Assembly: GCA_964017185.1 (NCBI GenBank)
Contig: OZ024875.1
Location: forward strand, 27,537,456-27,601,455
Direction: 5' to 3'
Length of the DNA stretch: 64,000 nt
DNA from: Rugalucina vietnamica
Lineage: Eukaryota > Mollusca > Bivalvia > Lucinida > Lucinidae
Below the pieces are notes generated by a model. It had not been told where the DNA came from. It did not search any database and saw nothing but the letters and a program-made list of their open reading frames with translations. Positions 54,331-64,000 of the stretch are shown piece after piece; position 1 is the first letter of the stretch, and each line of letters starts with the position of its first letter. The position numbers were made by a program, and so were the translations under genes.

Positions 54331-54450
54331 GAGTTCCAAAGAAAATGACAATAACACTGTTATCTCAATGAATTGTTGTGTTGATGTATAAAATGCTTTC
54401 TAGTCAAAGAAATGCAAATATTATATTAAAAATGTTGATATGTTTATTTG
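54331..54450 (+). promoter_or_regulatory. RELN: RELN 3' UTR with possible poly(A) signal ATTAAA
   Basis: AT-rich sequence after the stop codon. A single ATTAAA, a common variant poly(A) signal, is at 54425-54430, about 95 bp after the stop. The cleavage site cannot be seen from sequence. Confidence 0.4.
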
Positions 54451-54560
54451 AAGATACTTGTATGAAAAAATTCATCACCTAAAAATTTGCAGAAAAAAAG
54501 AGACTAATGGTCCCAAGGGTATTCACTACCCTTGGTCCAGTCCCTACATGAAGTATTATT

Positions 54561-54794
54561 TGAGCCTCCGCTTCAGAAAACCAACAATTTGGGTTTCCGA
54601 TTAGGTCCGACACACTGGCCTGTACAGTAACAGAAGCAGGCTAGAAGCTTGAAATTTAGGATTTAAGAAGAAGAGGGACTTACTATCTGTGTAGCAAAAA
54701 CAAAGACGCTGATCAGCTGTGCAGTTACTGCACAGCTGATCTGCATCTTTGTTTCCGCATATGCAGATAGTTGCTTTTCTTATGCTGAGCCTCA
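54561..54794. mobile_element. MITE-1 copy 10, downstream of RELN
   Basis: TGAGCCTCC...GAAAACCAACAATTTG to GCAGATAGTTGCTTTTC...TGAGCCTCA with central GCTGTGCAGTTACTGCACAG hairpin. Confidence 0.85.
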
Positions 54795-56130
54795 TTTTGA
54801 TTTGCCAACCTGCTTTTGAGAAGAAGATGCTGGAACAATCTTGTGAACAGACACTCTAACCTATGAAAATAATTTCATTGTTTGGGAGCTATATGATTTT
54901 TAGTCAAAATGACCTTTTGACACCACAAGAATATTAATCATTCTGGTCGGCAATCTGTTGGCCCATGGGGTCATAGAATTGCATGAGCTACAAGATATTG
55001 CACAATTTTTTGAACACTGTTTAAGCGCAATGTCATACCTTGTGGCAAAATGTCACAAAACAGGATAAAATGACTTTGAGTGAAAGAAAATAGGTGAATG
55101 TTTTTGTTCAGTTCTCCTTAGTCACAGCCTCACCAGATGAGCTTAAGTCATTGTCCGTCTATTAACTATCCATCATTCATTCACTTTTCCTAAGATTTTC
55201 TCTGAAACTACTTTCCCAATCAAATCCAAATTTTAATGAGGAGCAATGTATCAAGTTTGTTGAAAACTGCAAAATCTTTCATTGTTCATTGTGACAGCCA
55301 TGTTGTGGGAAATTATGTTTTTTGCAAATGGAAAACCTTGTTGCCCTTAGATCACAAAAACTGCAGAGCTGATCAGTGCTATTATTTTCTATACTCAACA
55401 TCAAAATTTTGAAGATGATGTTATTATGACAATAGTAGACCCATGCAGTTGCTTTACTTTTTTAAAATCAACCCCATATTTTAACTTAAAAATGAGGTGT
55501 GCTGGCCTTACTCAATACATACATGAAATGTTGATTGCAGGTACATGTAGATTGTAGTTTGATGTGGACCATCTATGCAACTTATGTGGTAAACATTATT
55601 TTTGTAAACAAGAATTAATCTGAAAATTGTTATATTTGTTTAAGCATATTTTCTGTAATACTTCCTTGTTTTATTCTCTTTCTTCCTTGATTAACTATTA
55701 CTGTATTTTTTTTAATTTGCGCACATGCTTCATTAAACACACATTTTTATACGAGTTATCATCAAAAATTAAGGCACACATATTAGAATCTCCAGAAAAA
55801 TAGCCAGAGAATTCAATTTTCAACTCCATAGATATCTTCTTAATCATAGGTATAAGCATAATGATGCAATACAGATAACATTAAGTGTCACAATTGCATT
55901 TAGTTGTTTAATTACATTTCAAGTCTGATACTTTTTACAAGGTATGTAACACTGGTTTAATGGAGGTCTCAGATGTGTCCTTGTTAGAATTTTAGCTGAA
56001 CTGTGGGCTAGTTAGAATGAATATGGAACATGTAATTTTGGATTATCTGTACAGTGTTTCAGATTTTTGCTATCAACAGGACACAACAAAGCATTACAAA
56101 AACTTGCCCATGCAATATACAGACATTTTT
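54795..56130. other. Intergenic, nothing recognised
   Basis: AT-rich sequence. A short MITE-2-like segment (CTTGCCCATGCAATATACAG) occurs at about 56101-56120. No gene signal. Confidence 0.5.
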
Positions 56131-59100
56131 AGCTCGCCTGCATGAAGTGCACAGAGCTATTGTTGTCACCTCGGTCGTGCGCGTTTACGTTTACGTGTGC
56201 GTCCGAGTCAAACTTTCGGTTAAGTTTTTAAAATTGTTATATCTTGATAGTCACTGACCAGAAATCATTCATATTTGGAACATTGCTGCATATGAGGGTC
56301 CTCTGTGATTTAGTGTGAAGGGACCCGTGGGGTCGTGCCTGGGGGCGGGGCTAGAGGTCAATATCTAGGACACCTTTGTGCTCAGATGCTGTGTTAGTTT
56401 CTCATCAACTGTAAAGCCTAGAACTGACAAACCTTACATAAGGCTTCTCCTCGATGTCCCATCTCGGCACCCACATTGACCTACTGACCTTGACCTATAT
56501 TTCATGCTCCAGTGACTTTGTCATTTTTGAAGCCAACCCTTAATATCTCATCAACTATAAAGCCTACAACCATCAAACCTTGCATATGGCTTCCCCTCGA
56601 TGTCCCGACTCGGCACCCACATTGACCTACTGACCTTGACCTATATTTCATGCTCCAGTGACTTTGTCATTTTTTAAGCCAACCCTTAATATCTCATCAA
56701 CTATAAAGCCTACAACCATCAAACCTTACATATGGCTTCTCCTCGATGTCCCGACTTTGCACCCACATTGATCTAGTGACCTTGACCTATATTTCGTGCT
56801 CTAGTGACTTTGTCATTTTAATATCTCATCAACTATAAAGCCTACAACCATCAAACCTTGCATATGACTTCTCCTCGATGTCCCGACTCGGCACCTACAT
56901 TCACCTAGTGACCTTGACCTATATTTCGTGCTCTAGTGACTTTGTCATTTTTGAAGCCAACCCTTAATATCTCATCAATTATAAAGCCTACAACCATCAA
57001 ACCTTGCATATGGCTTCTCCTCGATGTCCCGACTCGGCACCCACATTGACCTACTGACCTTGACCTATATTTCATGCTCCAGTGACTTTGTCATTTTTGA
57101 AGCCAACCCTTAATATCTCATCAACTAAAAAGCCTACAACCATCAAGGTTTCAAACCTTGCATATGGCTTCTCCTCGATGTCCCAACTTTGCACCCACAT
57201 TGATCTAGTGACCTTGACTTATATTTCGTGCTCTAGTGACTTTTTAGCTCACCTGAGCCGTCAGGCTCACAAGGTGAGCTTATAGTATACACATGCTCCG
57301 TCGTCCGTCCGTCCGTCGTCCGTCCGTCGTCCGTCCGTCGTCCACCATTTTCAAAGATCTTCTCTTCTGAAACCGCTTGGCCAATCAAAGCCAAATTTTA
57401 CATGAAGCATCTATGGGAAGGGGGAACCAATGTGTATATAAATAATCCAGGTCACATGACCAAGATGGCCGCCATGCCCATATATGGTAAAAACCCTTCA
57501 AAAATCTTCTTCTCCGGAACCACTGGACCGATTTCAACCAAACTTGGCATGAAGCATTAATGGCTCAAGCACTACAATGTGTATATAAATCATGACCCTA
57601 TGATGACCTTGACCTATTTTACGGCAAGGTCAACATAGGTCGCGAATGCATTTGAATGGGAAAAATTGTTAAATTGTCATTTAAAGGAAAAATCTTGCAG
57701 AAAATGAGCAGTAGGACTGAATATTAATGATTCTGAAAAAAATTGGGCACCAGGGGCTCATCCGCCCCCACCCCGGGGCAATATACATGTATATCTCCAT
57801 AATATTCAAACATCTTCTCCTCTGAAACTGCTTGGCCAATCAAAGCAAAATTTTATGTGAAGCATCAATAGGAAGGGGTAACAAATATGTATATAAAAAA
57901 TCCAGGTCACATGACCAAGATGGCCGCCATGCCCATATATGGTAAAAACCGTTCAAAAATCTTCTTCTCCAGAACCGGTTGACCGATTTTAACGAAACTT
58001 GGCACGAAGCATCGATGGCTCAAGCACTACAATGTGTATATAAATCATGACCCTGTGATGACCTTGACCTATTTTACGGGAAGGTCAACATAGGTCACCA
58101 ATGCATTTGAATGGGGAAAACTTTTAAAATGTCATTTAAAGTGAAAGTCTTGCAGGAAATGGGCAGTAGGACTGGATATTAATGATTCTGAAAAAAATTG
58201 GACCCCAGGGGCTCATGTGCCCCCACCCCGGGGCAATATACATGTATATTTCCATAATATTCAAACGTCTTCTCCTCTGAAACCGCTTGGCCAAACAAAG
58301 CCAAATTTTAAGTGAAGCATCTATAGAATGGGGGAATCAATGTATATATAAATAATCTAGGTCACATGACCAAGATGGCCGCCATGCCCATATATGGTAA
58401 AAACCCTTCAAAAATCATCTTCTCTGAAACCAATAGACTGATTTCAAGGAAACTTGGCGTGAGGCATCGATGGCTAAAGTACTCCAATGTATATATAAAT
58501 CATGACCCTGTGATGACCTTGACCAAGTTTATGGCAAGGTCAACATGGGTTGCCTGTGCATCTGAATTGGGAAAACTGTTAAAATGTCATTTGAAGGAAA
58601 AAGCCAACAGGAAATTGGCAAATGGACAGAATATTGAAGATTCTGAAAAAAGAAAATGGCCCAAGGGCTTATCTGCCCCTGCACTGGAGTTAAATACCAT
58701 AATATTCCAACATGTTTATTGGTATATGCAGCTGATCTCAGGTGAGCGTTTACAGGACCATTGGTCCTCTGGTTCATTAAAGTTTTTAGAAGTCTATATC
58801 TCTTAAACATGTTGATAATCAAGTTGATACTTTGCTTGTTGGTAGATATTGGTCTGAAGTTTTATGCAGTACCATCATGACCCACCCTGGATGACCCTGA
58901 GGTCAAGGTCACAGACTTAGAATTTTTTTGTTAAAGTTTTCGGTTAAATTTTTTAGAAGTCTATATCTCTTGAACATGTAGATGGATCAAGTTGATACTT
59001 TGCACGTTGGTAGATATTGGTCTGAAGTTTTATGCTGTACCATTATGACCCACCCTGGGTGAACTTGAGGACAAGGTCATGGCCTTAGAAATTTTTGGTT

Positions 59101-59270
59101 AAAGATTTGGGTTAAAGATTTTGAAGTCTATATATCTCTATGTTGATGGATCAAGTTGAAACTGTGCATGTTTGTGGATATTGGTCTGAAATTTTATGCT
59201 GTACCATCACAACTCACCTGAGCGACCTTGAGGTCAAGGTCATGGGTCATAGATTTTGATAAGTTTAGTG
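56131..59270. repeat. Array repeat with ~150-185-bp units, interrupted by another element
   Basis: Starts TTTAGCTCGCCTGCATGAAG. Tandem units carry ATCTCATCAACTATAAAGCC, CTTCTCCTCGATGTCCC and TGACCTTGACCTATATTTC, at least five copies to 57243. After an insertion (57246-58773), related units follow (TTTTAGAAGTCTATATCTCT ... GATATTGGTCTGAAGTTTTA), three copies. Non-coding. Confidence 0.7.
57246..58773. mobile_element. Helentron-like array element (AGCTCACCTGAG family), copy 3
   Basis: Starts AGCTCACCTGAGCCGTCAGG, ends CAGGTGAGCG...AGGACCATTGGTCCTCTGGT. About three ~456-bp tandem units inside. Inserted into the array repeat at 56131-59270 in a run of T. Confidence 0.8.
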
Positions 59271-59317
59271 GCAAAGCACAAATCAGGCAAGCTACGCTGT
59301 CCTGCGACAGCTCTTAT

Positions 59318-59566
59318 TTCTTATGTGAAAAGAGGAAAATTTTCAGTAGAAAATTTTGGATATTTTTCTTATTTTACTCAAAACATAGATTGTGGGTACA
59401 CATTAGAAACGCCTCAGCAAGGCAGTTTTAACAAGTACCCACTATGTTTTGGAGCAAAATTAAGAAAAATAGGTATACCCTTGTAAACTCCAGTTTTACT
59501 ATATAAAATCGTTACTATATAAAAGTGGGGTTGAAGGGGATATACATCACACAAACATGTTTTTTT
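59318..59566. mobile_element. MITE-2 copy, degenerate
   Basis: AGAAACGCCTCAGCAAGGCA core and ACTATATAAAAGTGGGGTTG arm with a short internal duplication (ACTATATAAA twice). Confidence 0.72.
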
Positions 59567-59622
59567 AGCCCATCTGAGCCGAAGGCTCACAAGGTGAGCT
59601 TATAGTATAGTAGTCGAGCCGG

Positions 59623-62267
59623 TGTCCCAGTTTATCTTACCCCCTGGACAGCTTACCCCCCGGGGGGTAAGCTGACCGCGGTTGGCTTACCCCCCGGGGG
59701 GAAAGCTGTCCCGGGAAATCTTGCCCCCACCCTGGATATCTTCACCCCCGGGGGGCAAGCTGTCCAGGCCGGTTTATCTTGCCCCCCACCCAGTTTCAAG
59801 TATTGGTTGTGATTGATTTTTATACACATTTTTTTTAACTATCCAAAAATGAAAATGTTGGATTAAGATCACAAGACAAGTTATAAAAAGTTGTTTTCAG
59901 AGTGGCAAAAGTGGAAACTTATTGGGGGGTAACCTGTCCAGCCTGTCCAGGGCAGGTTATCTTGCCCCCCACCCAATTATAGCTATATTTTCTATACAAA
60001 GCATCTGCATATAAAAGAATATTGAATATTGAATTAAAATAACAAAACAGATCCTATAAACTTGTTTTCAGTGTCGGAAAAGTAGAAACTAATTGGTAAA
60101 AGGATGGGGGGGGGGGGGGGTAACCTGTCCAGGGCGGTTTATCTTACCCCCCACCCAGACTTTGATGTTGATATTCTTTGTCTTGATCATCATTTGTACA
60201 ACCTTAATATGAAATAATATTGGATTTCAATCAAAAGACAAGTACGTCCTATAAACTTTTATCATCCAATACATAGGCGGGGGGCAAGATAAACCGCCCT
60301 GGACAGCTTCACCCCCGCCTATATAACTGAGGGTATAAAACTGAATGAAACGCATTTTAATCAAGTATATTGCATTTGTAAAAGGTAGACCTTCTTATGG
60401 TATTAATTTTGGAACAGTGTAACATGCTTTGAAAAATTGATTCTCCAATACCTAGGCGGGGGGCAAGATAAACCGCCCTGGACATCTTCACCCCCGCCTG
60501 AGAAAGTGAAGATAGGAACTGAATGAGGAGGAAAAGGGTTATGTATTCAAACTAAATGCACTTCTAACTGATAATTCTTCCTACTGCATTAATTTTTAAT
60601 CAGTGAAATAAGCCTAGAAAATTTTATCCTCCAATACCTAGGCGGGGGGCGAGTTAAACCGCCCTGGACAGCTTCACCCCCACCTGAGAAAGTGACGATA
60701 GGAACTGAATGAGGAGGAAAAGGGTTATGTATTCAAACTAAATGCACTTCTAACTGATAATTCTTCCTACTGCATTAATTTTTAATCAGTGTAATAAGCC
60801 TAGAAAATTTTGTCATCCAATACATAGGCGGGGGGCAAGATAAACCGCCCTGGACAGCTTCACCCCCGCCTATGTAACTGAGGGTATAAAACTGAATGAC
60901 GCGGAAAAGGGCTTTTTAATCAAATAAATTGCATTTCTAAAAGGGAGACCTTCTTATGGTATTAATTTTGAAACAGTGTAACATGCTTTGAAAAAATTGA
61001 TCCTCCAATACCTAGGCGGGGGGCAAGATAAACCGCCCTGGACAGCTTCACCCCCGCCTGAGAAAGTGAAGATAGGAACTGAATGAGGAGGAAAAGGGTT
61101 ATGTATTCAAACTAAATGCACTTCTAACAGATAATTCTTCCTACTGCATTAATTTTTAATCAGTGAAATAAGCCTAGAAAATTTTATCATCCACTACCTA
61201 GGCGGGGGGCGAGTTAAACCGCCCTGGACAGCTTCACCCCCACCTGAGAAAGTGACAATAGGAACTGAATGAGGAGGAAAAGAGATATGTATTCAAACTA
61301 AATGCACTTCTAACTGATAATTCTTCCTACTGCATTAATTTTTAATCAGTGTAATAAGCCTAGAAAATTTTATCATCCAATACATAGGCGGGGGGCAAGA
61401 TAAACCGCCCTGGATAGCTTCATCCCCACCTATGTAACTGAGGGTATAAAACTGAATGACGAGGAAAAGGGTTTTTTAATCAAATAAATTGCATTTCTAA
61501 AAGGTAGACCTTCTTATGGTATTTATTTTGAAACAGTGTAACATGCTTTGAAAAATTGATCCTCCAGTACCTAGGCGGGGAGCAAGATAAACCGCCCTGG
61601 ACAGCTTCACTCCCGCATAACTGAGGGTATAGAATGGAAAGACGAGGAAGATGTCTTGATAATAAAATGGATTGCAGTTAAAACTGATAAAGCTTCTTAA
61701 GTACAGTATTAATTGGAAACAGTTGTAATAAGCCTAGAAAATTTTATCATCCAATACATAGGCGGGGGGCGAGATAAACCGCCCTGGACAGCTTCACCCC
61801 CGCCTATGTAACTGAGGGTATAAAACTGAATGATAAGGAAAAGGGCTTTTTAATCAAATAAATTGCATTTCTAAAAGGTAGGTCTTCTTATGGTATTAAT
61901 TTTGAAACACTGTAATAAGCTTAGAAAAATTGATCTTCCAATACCTAGGCGGGGGGCAAGATAAACTGCCCTGGACAGCTTCACCCCCACCTAGGTAAAT
62001 AAAATATTTTTTTAAAAAAAAAAGGGCGGATAAGATAACATGTCACTAAATAATGGTAAAAGGACATGATATTATTTCATTGGTGCAGGAAAATAAACAT
62101 ATATATTCTAAAAACACTTTCTTTCCTTGTGGGTGGGGGGCAAGATAAACTGGCCTGGACAGCTTACCCCCCGGGGGTGAAGATAATCAGGGTGGGGGGT
62201 AAGATTTCCCGGGAAATTTTGCCCCCCGGGGGGCAAGCTGTCCAGGGGGGCAAGATAAACTGTTACA
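59623..62267. mobile_element. 2.65-kb inverted-end element with GC-rich higher-order tandem core
   Basis: Ends TGTCCCAGTTTATCTTACCC and GGGCAAGATAAACTGTTACA are inverted, flanked by CCGG on both sides (59619-59622, 62268-62271), a likely 4-bp duplication. The inverted arms extend about 150-190 bp with several CCCCCCGGGGGG palindromes. The core has about ten ~185-bp units with GGCGGGGGGCAAGATAAACC and CGCCCTGGACAGCTTCACCC. No coding frame. Confidence 0.78.
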
Positions 62268-62296
62268 CCGGCGTCCATGCGTGCGTCCATGTGTTC

Positions 62297-62866
62297 CCAT
62301 GAGGAGGTACTTGCGTGGCTTGGAATCAGCATTTTTGATACTTGAGTGGCAAATAGCTATTATGTGGCTATCTACCTAAGAGATTTAAATGGACTGTTCC
62401 AAACAACTAAGGGGGGTAACCCCTAAACATTTGGTGTTCAAGGCTCTTAAAAGTGGATAGAAAAATGTCCAGACCATATAGACGTCCAACACCATGGACA
62501 AATTTAATTTGTCTAGCAACATTACTCATGGACTTTTCCATGCACCATGTGGCTTGGTATTATGTGGCTACTGGGTGTCCATACACTATGTGGCTTGGAA
62601 TTATGTGGCTACTGGGTGTCTATACACTATGTGCCTAGGCTTTAAGTGGCAATTTTGTGTCTAAGCACCATGTGGCTGTGTTTTATGTGGTAACTTGGTG
62701 TCCATGCACTATGTGCCTAGAATTTAAGGGGCAACTTTGTGTCCATACACAATGTGCCTAGAATTTAAGTGGCTAGTTAGGGTTAGAAAATAAAAGCCAC
62801 TTAAAATTGGTAGCCACTTAATGATTTTTGCCACATAGTGCACAGCCACCTAAGTACCACCTCGTT
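62297..62866. mobile_element. Inverted-end element with GTGGCT repeats
   Basis: GAGGAGGTACTTGCGTGGCT pairs with AGCCACCTAAGTACCACCTC. The interior repeats TATGTGGCTACTGGGTGTCC and ACTATGTGCCTAGAATTTAA several times. Second insertion into the same host repeat. Boundaries approximate. Confidence 0.65.
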
Positions 62867-64000
62867 GGTTCGTGCGTCCGTCCACATTTTCAAACTTGAA
62901 TATCTCTGACAACAAGGCCAAACGTGACCAAATTTTATCTAAAGCATCATTGAGGAGGGGGAAAGGTTGTATTAGGTTTTGGGCCAGGTCGGATCAGAAC
63001 TCTGGTTTCCATGGCAACAGATAGCTCCCATAGACTACCAATGGGAAAAACATATAAAAGTCTTCTTCTCTGAAACCACAAGGCCAAGAGCTCTCATATT
63101 TTGTGTGTAGCAATGTCTAGTGGTCCTCTTCATAAATCTTGCCAACTGTGCCCCTGGGGTCCATACGGGCCCCGCCCCGGGGGCGTCTTTGGGAAAATAT
63201 AAAAAAATCTTCTTCTCTGAAACCACAAAGCCCAGAGCTTTCATATTTTGTGTGTAGCAGTGTTTGGTGGTCCTCTTTATAAATCCTGCCAACCATGGCC
63301 CTGGGGTCAAAAATGACCCCGCCCCGGGGGTCATTAGCTCCCATAGACTTACAATGGGAAAAACATAAAAAAATCTTCTTCTCCGAAACCAAAAAGCCCA
63401 GAGCTTTCATATTTTGTGTGTAGCAATGTCTAGTGGTCCTCTTTATAAATTCTGCCAACCGTGCCCCTGGGGTCCATACGGGCCCCGCCCCAGGGGCGTC
63501 ATGGGGAAAATATAAAAAAATCTTCTTCTCTGAAACCACTAGGCCCAGAGCGTTCATATTTTGTGTGTAGCAGTGTATAGTGGTCCTCTTTATAAATCCT
63601 GCCAGCCGTGCCCCTGGGGTCCATACGGGTCCCGCCCCGTGGGCGTCATGGGAAAAACTTTAAAAAATCTTCTCCAAAACCAGAAGGCCTAGAGCTTTCA
63701 TATTTTGTATGTAGCAATGTATAATGGTCCTCTTTATAAATCCTGCCTACCGTGCCCCTGGGGTCCATACGGGCCCCGCCCCGGGGGTGTCATGGGAAAA
63801 ACATAAAAAAAAATCTTCTTCTCCAAAACCACAAGGCCCAAAGCTTTCATATTTTGTATGTAGCAGTGTTTAGTGGTCCTCTATATAAATCCTGCCAATC
63901 ATGCCCCTGGGGTCAAAAATGGCCGCGCCCCGGGGGTCATTAGCTCCCATAGACTTACAATGAGAAAAACATAAAAAAAAATCTTCTTCTCCAAAACCAC

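Larger units (their letters stand above)
46048..53712 (+). mobile_element. Ngaro-like tyrosine-recombinase retrotransposon, full length
   Basis: Lies in the same orientation as RELN in its penultimate intron. The order is A1 repeat (46048-46352), gag-like, RT/RNase H, tyrosine recombinase and SGNH frames, B1 (50848-51827), A2 (51823-52127), a 605-bp spacer, B2 (52733-53712). Repeat pairs A1/A2 (305 bp) and B1/B2 (980 bp) look identical. There is no integrase-type target duplication. YR recombinase instead of DDE integrase, split direct repeats and an SGNH domain without a methyltransferase point to Ngaro rather than DIRS1. Intact frames and identical repeats suggest a recent insertion. Confidence 0.92.
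59567..64000. mobile_element. Helentron-like array element, copy 4, with nested insertions, runs off the window
   Basis: Starts AGCCCATCTGAGCCGAAGGC and AAGGTGAGCTTATAG, the 5' end of the AGCTCACC family. It is split by elements at 59623-62267 and about 62300-62870, then resumes with GTGCGTCCGTCCACATTTTC. From about 63040 it is a tandem array of ~150-bp units (TCTTCTTCTCTGAAACCAC ... AGTGGTCCTCTTTATAAAT ... GTGCCCCTGGGGTCCATACG). The 3' end is outside the window. Confidence 0.7.

Noticed and set aside
46048-53712. LTR retrotransposon or DIRS1-type element
   Set aside because: The terminal repeats are split (A1...B1-A2...B2) rather than two flanking LTRs, there is a tyrosine recombinase instead of a DDE integrase, and an SGNH domain instead of a methyltransferase.
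63035-63557. Minus-strand frames of 99 and 146 residues
   Set aside because: They are internal repeats read through the ~150-bp tandem array at the window end, in two different frames; not a gene.

Overview
The window is animal genomic DNA: AT-rich, intron-dense and full of short transposable elements. It carries most of one gene on the + strand, a reelin (RELN) homologue. The reelin architecture together with the repeat types (tRNA-derived SINEs, palindromic MITEs, Helentron-like elements with tandem-array cores, a Ngaro-type retrotransposon) suggests a mollusc, most likely a bivalve. The species cannot be named from sequence alone.

RELN (424-54330). I placed 41 coding exons by splice sites, reading phase and protein homology. 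They join into one uninterrupted frame of 8,194 coding bases (2,730 codons plus stop, after one base completing a split codon). Eight EGF-like modules are visible. The window therefore starts inside the EGF of reelin repeat 1 and runs through repeat 8 to a short arginine-rich C-terminus. The signal peptide, reeler/F-spondin-like region and subrepeat 1A lie upstream of the window. Each repeat has the order subrepeat A, EGF, subrepeat B. Most subrepeats show an Asp-box (S-x-D-x-G-x-x-W type) and many B subrepeats a F-R-W-W-Q-P strand.

Introns. Intron 2 holds a tandem array of partial copies of exon 2 and a 3.04-kb transposon with 528-bp inverted ends and a 5-bp target duplication. Intron 9 holds a Helentron-like element inserted into another copy of itself. 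Intron 35 holds two Helentron-like array elements, a MITE and a SINE that landed at the 3' splice site. The penultimate intron (45211-53826) holds an apparently intact Ngaro-like tyrosine-recombinase retrotransposon (46048-53712) with gag-like, RT/RNase H, tyrosine recombinase and SGNH-hydrolase frames and split direct repeats. Ten copies of one palindromic MITE and about eight of another are scattered through the window.

Downstream (54331-64000). After a possible ATTAAA poly(A) signal there is no recognisable gene, only nested repeats: Helentron-like array elements, a 2.65-kb element with inverted ends and a higher-order tandem core, and a tandem array running off the window end.

The most unusual observations are the recurrent decayed duplications of exon 3' ends just downstream of their source exons (exons 2, 7, 9, 37, perhaps 28), the organisation of the Ngaro-like element (a 5-bp core shared by both ends and the internal repeat junction, plus an unexpected 605-bp spacer), and the insertion of a SINE 14 bp before a RELN exon.
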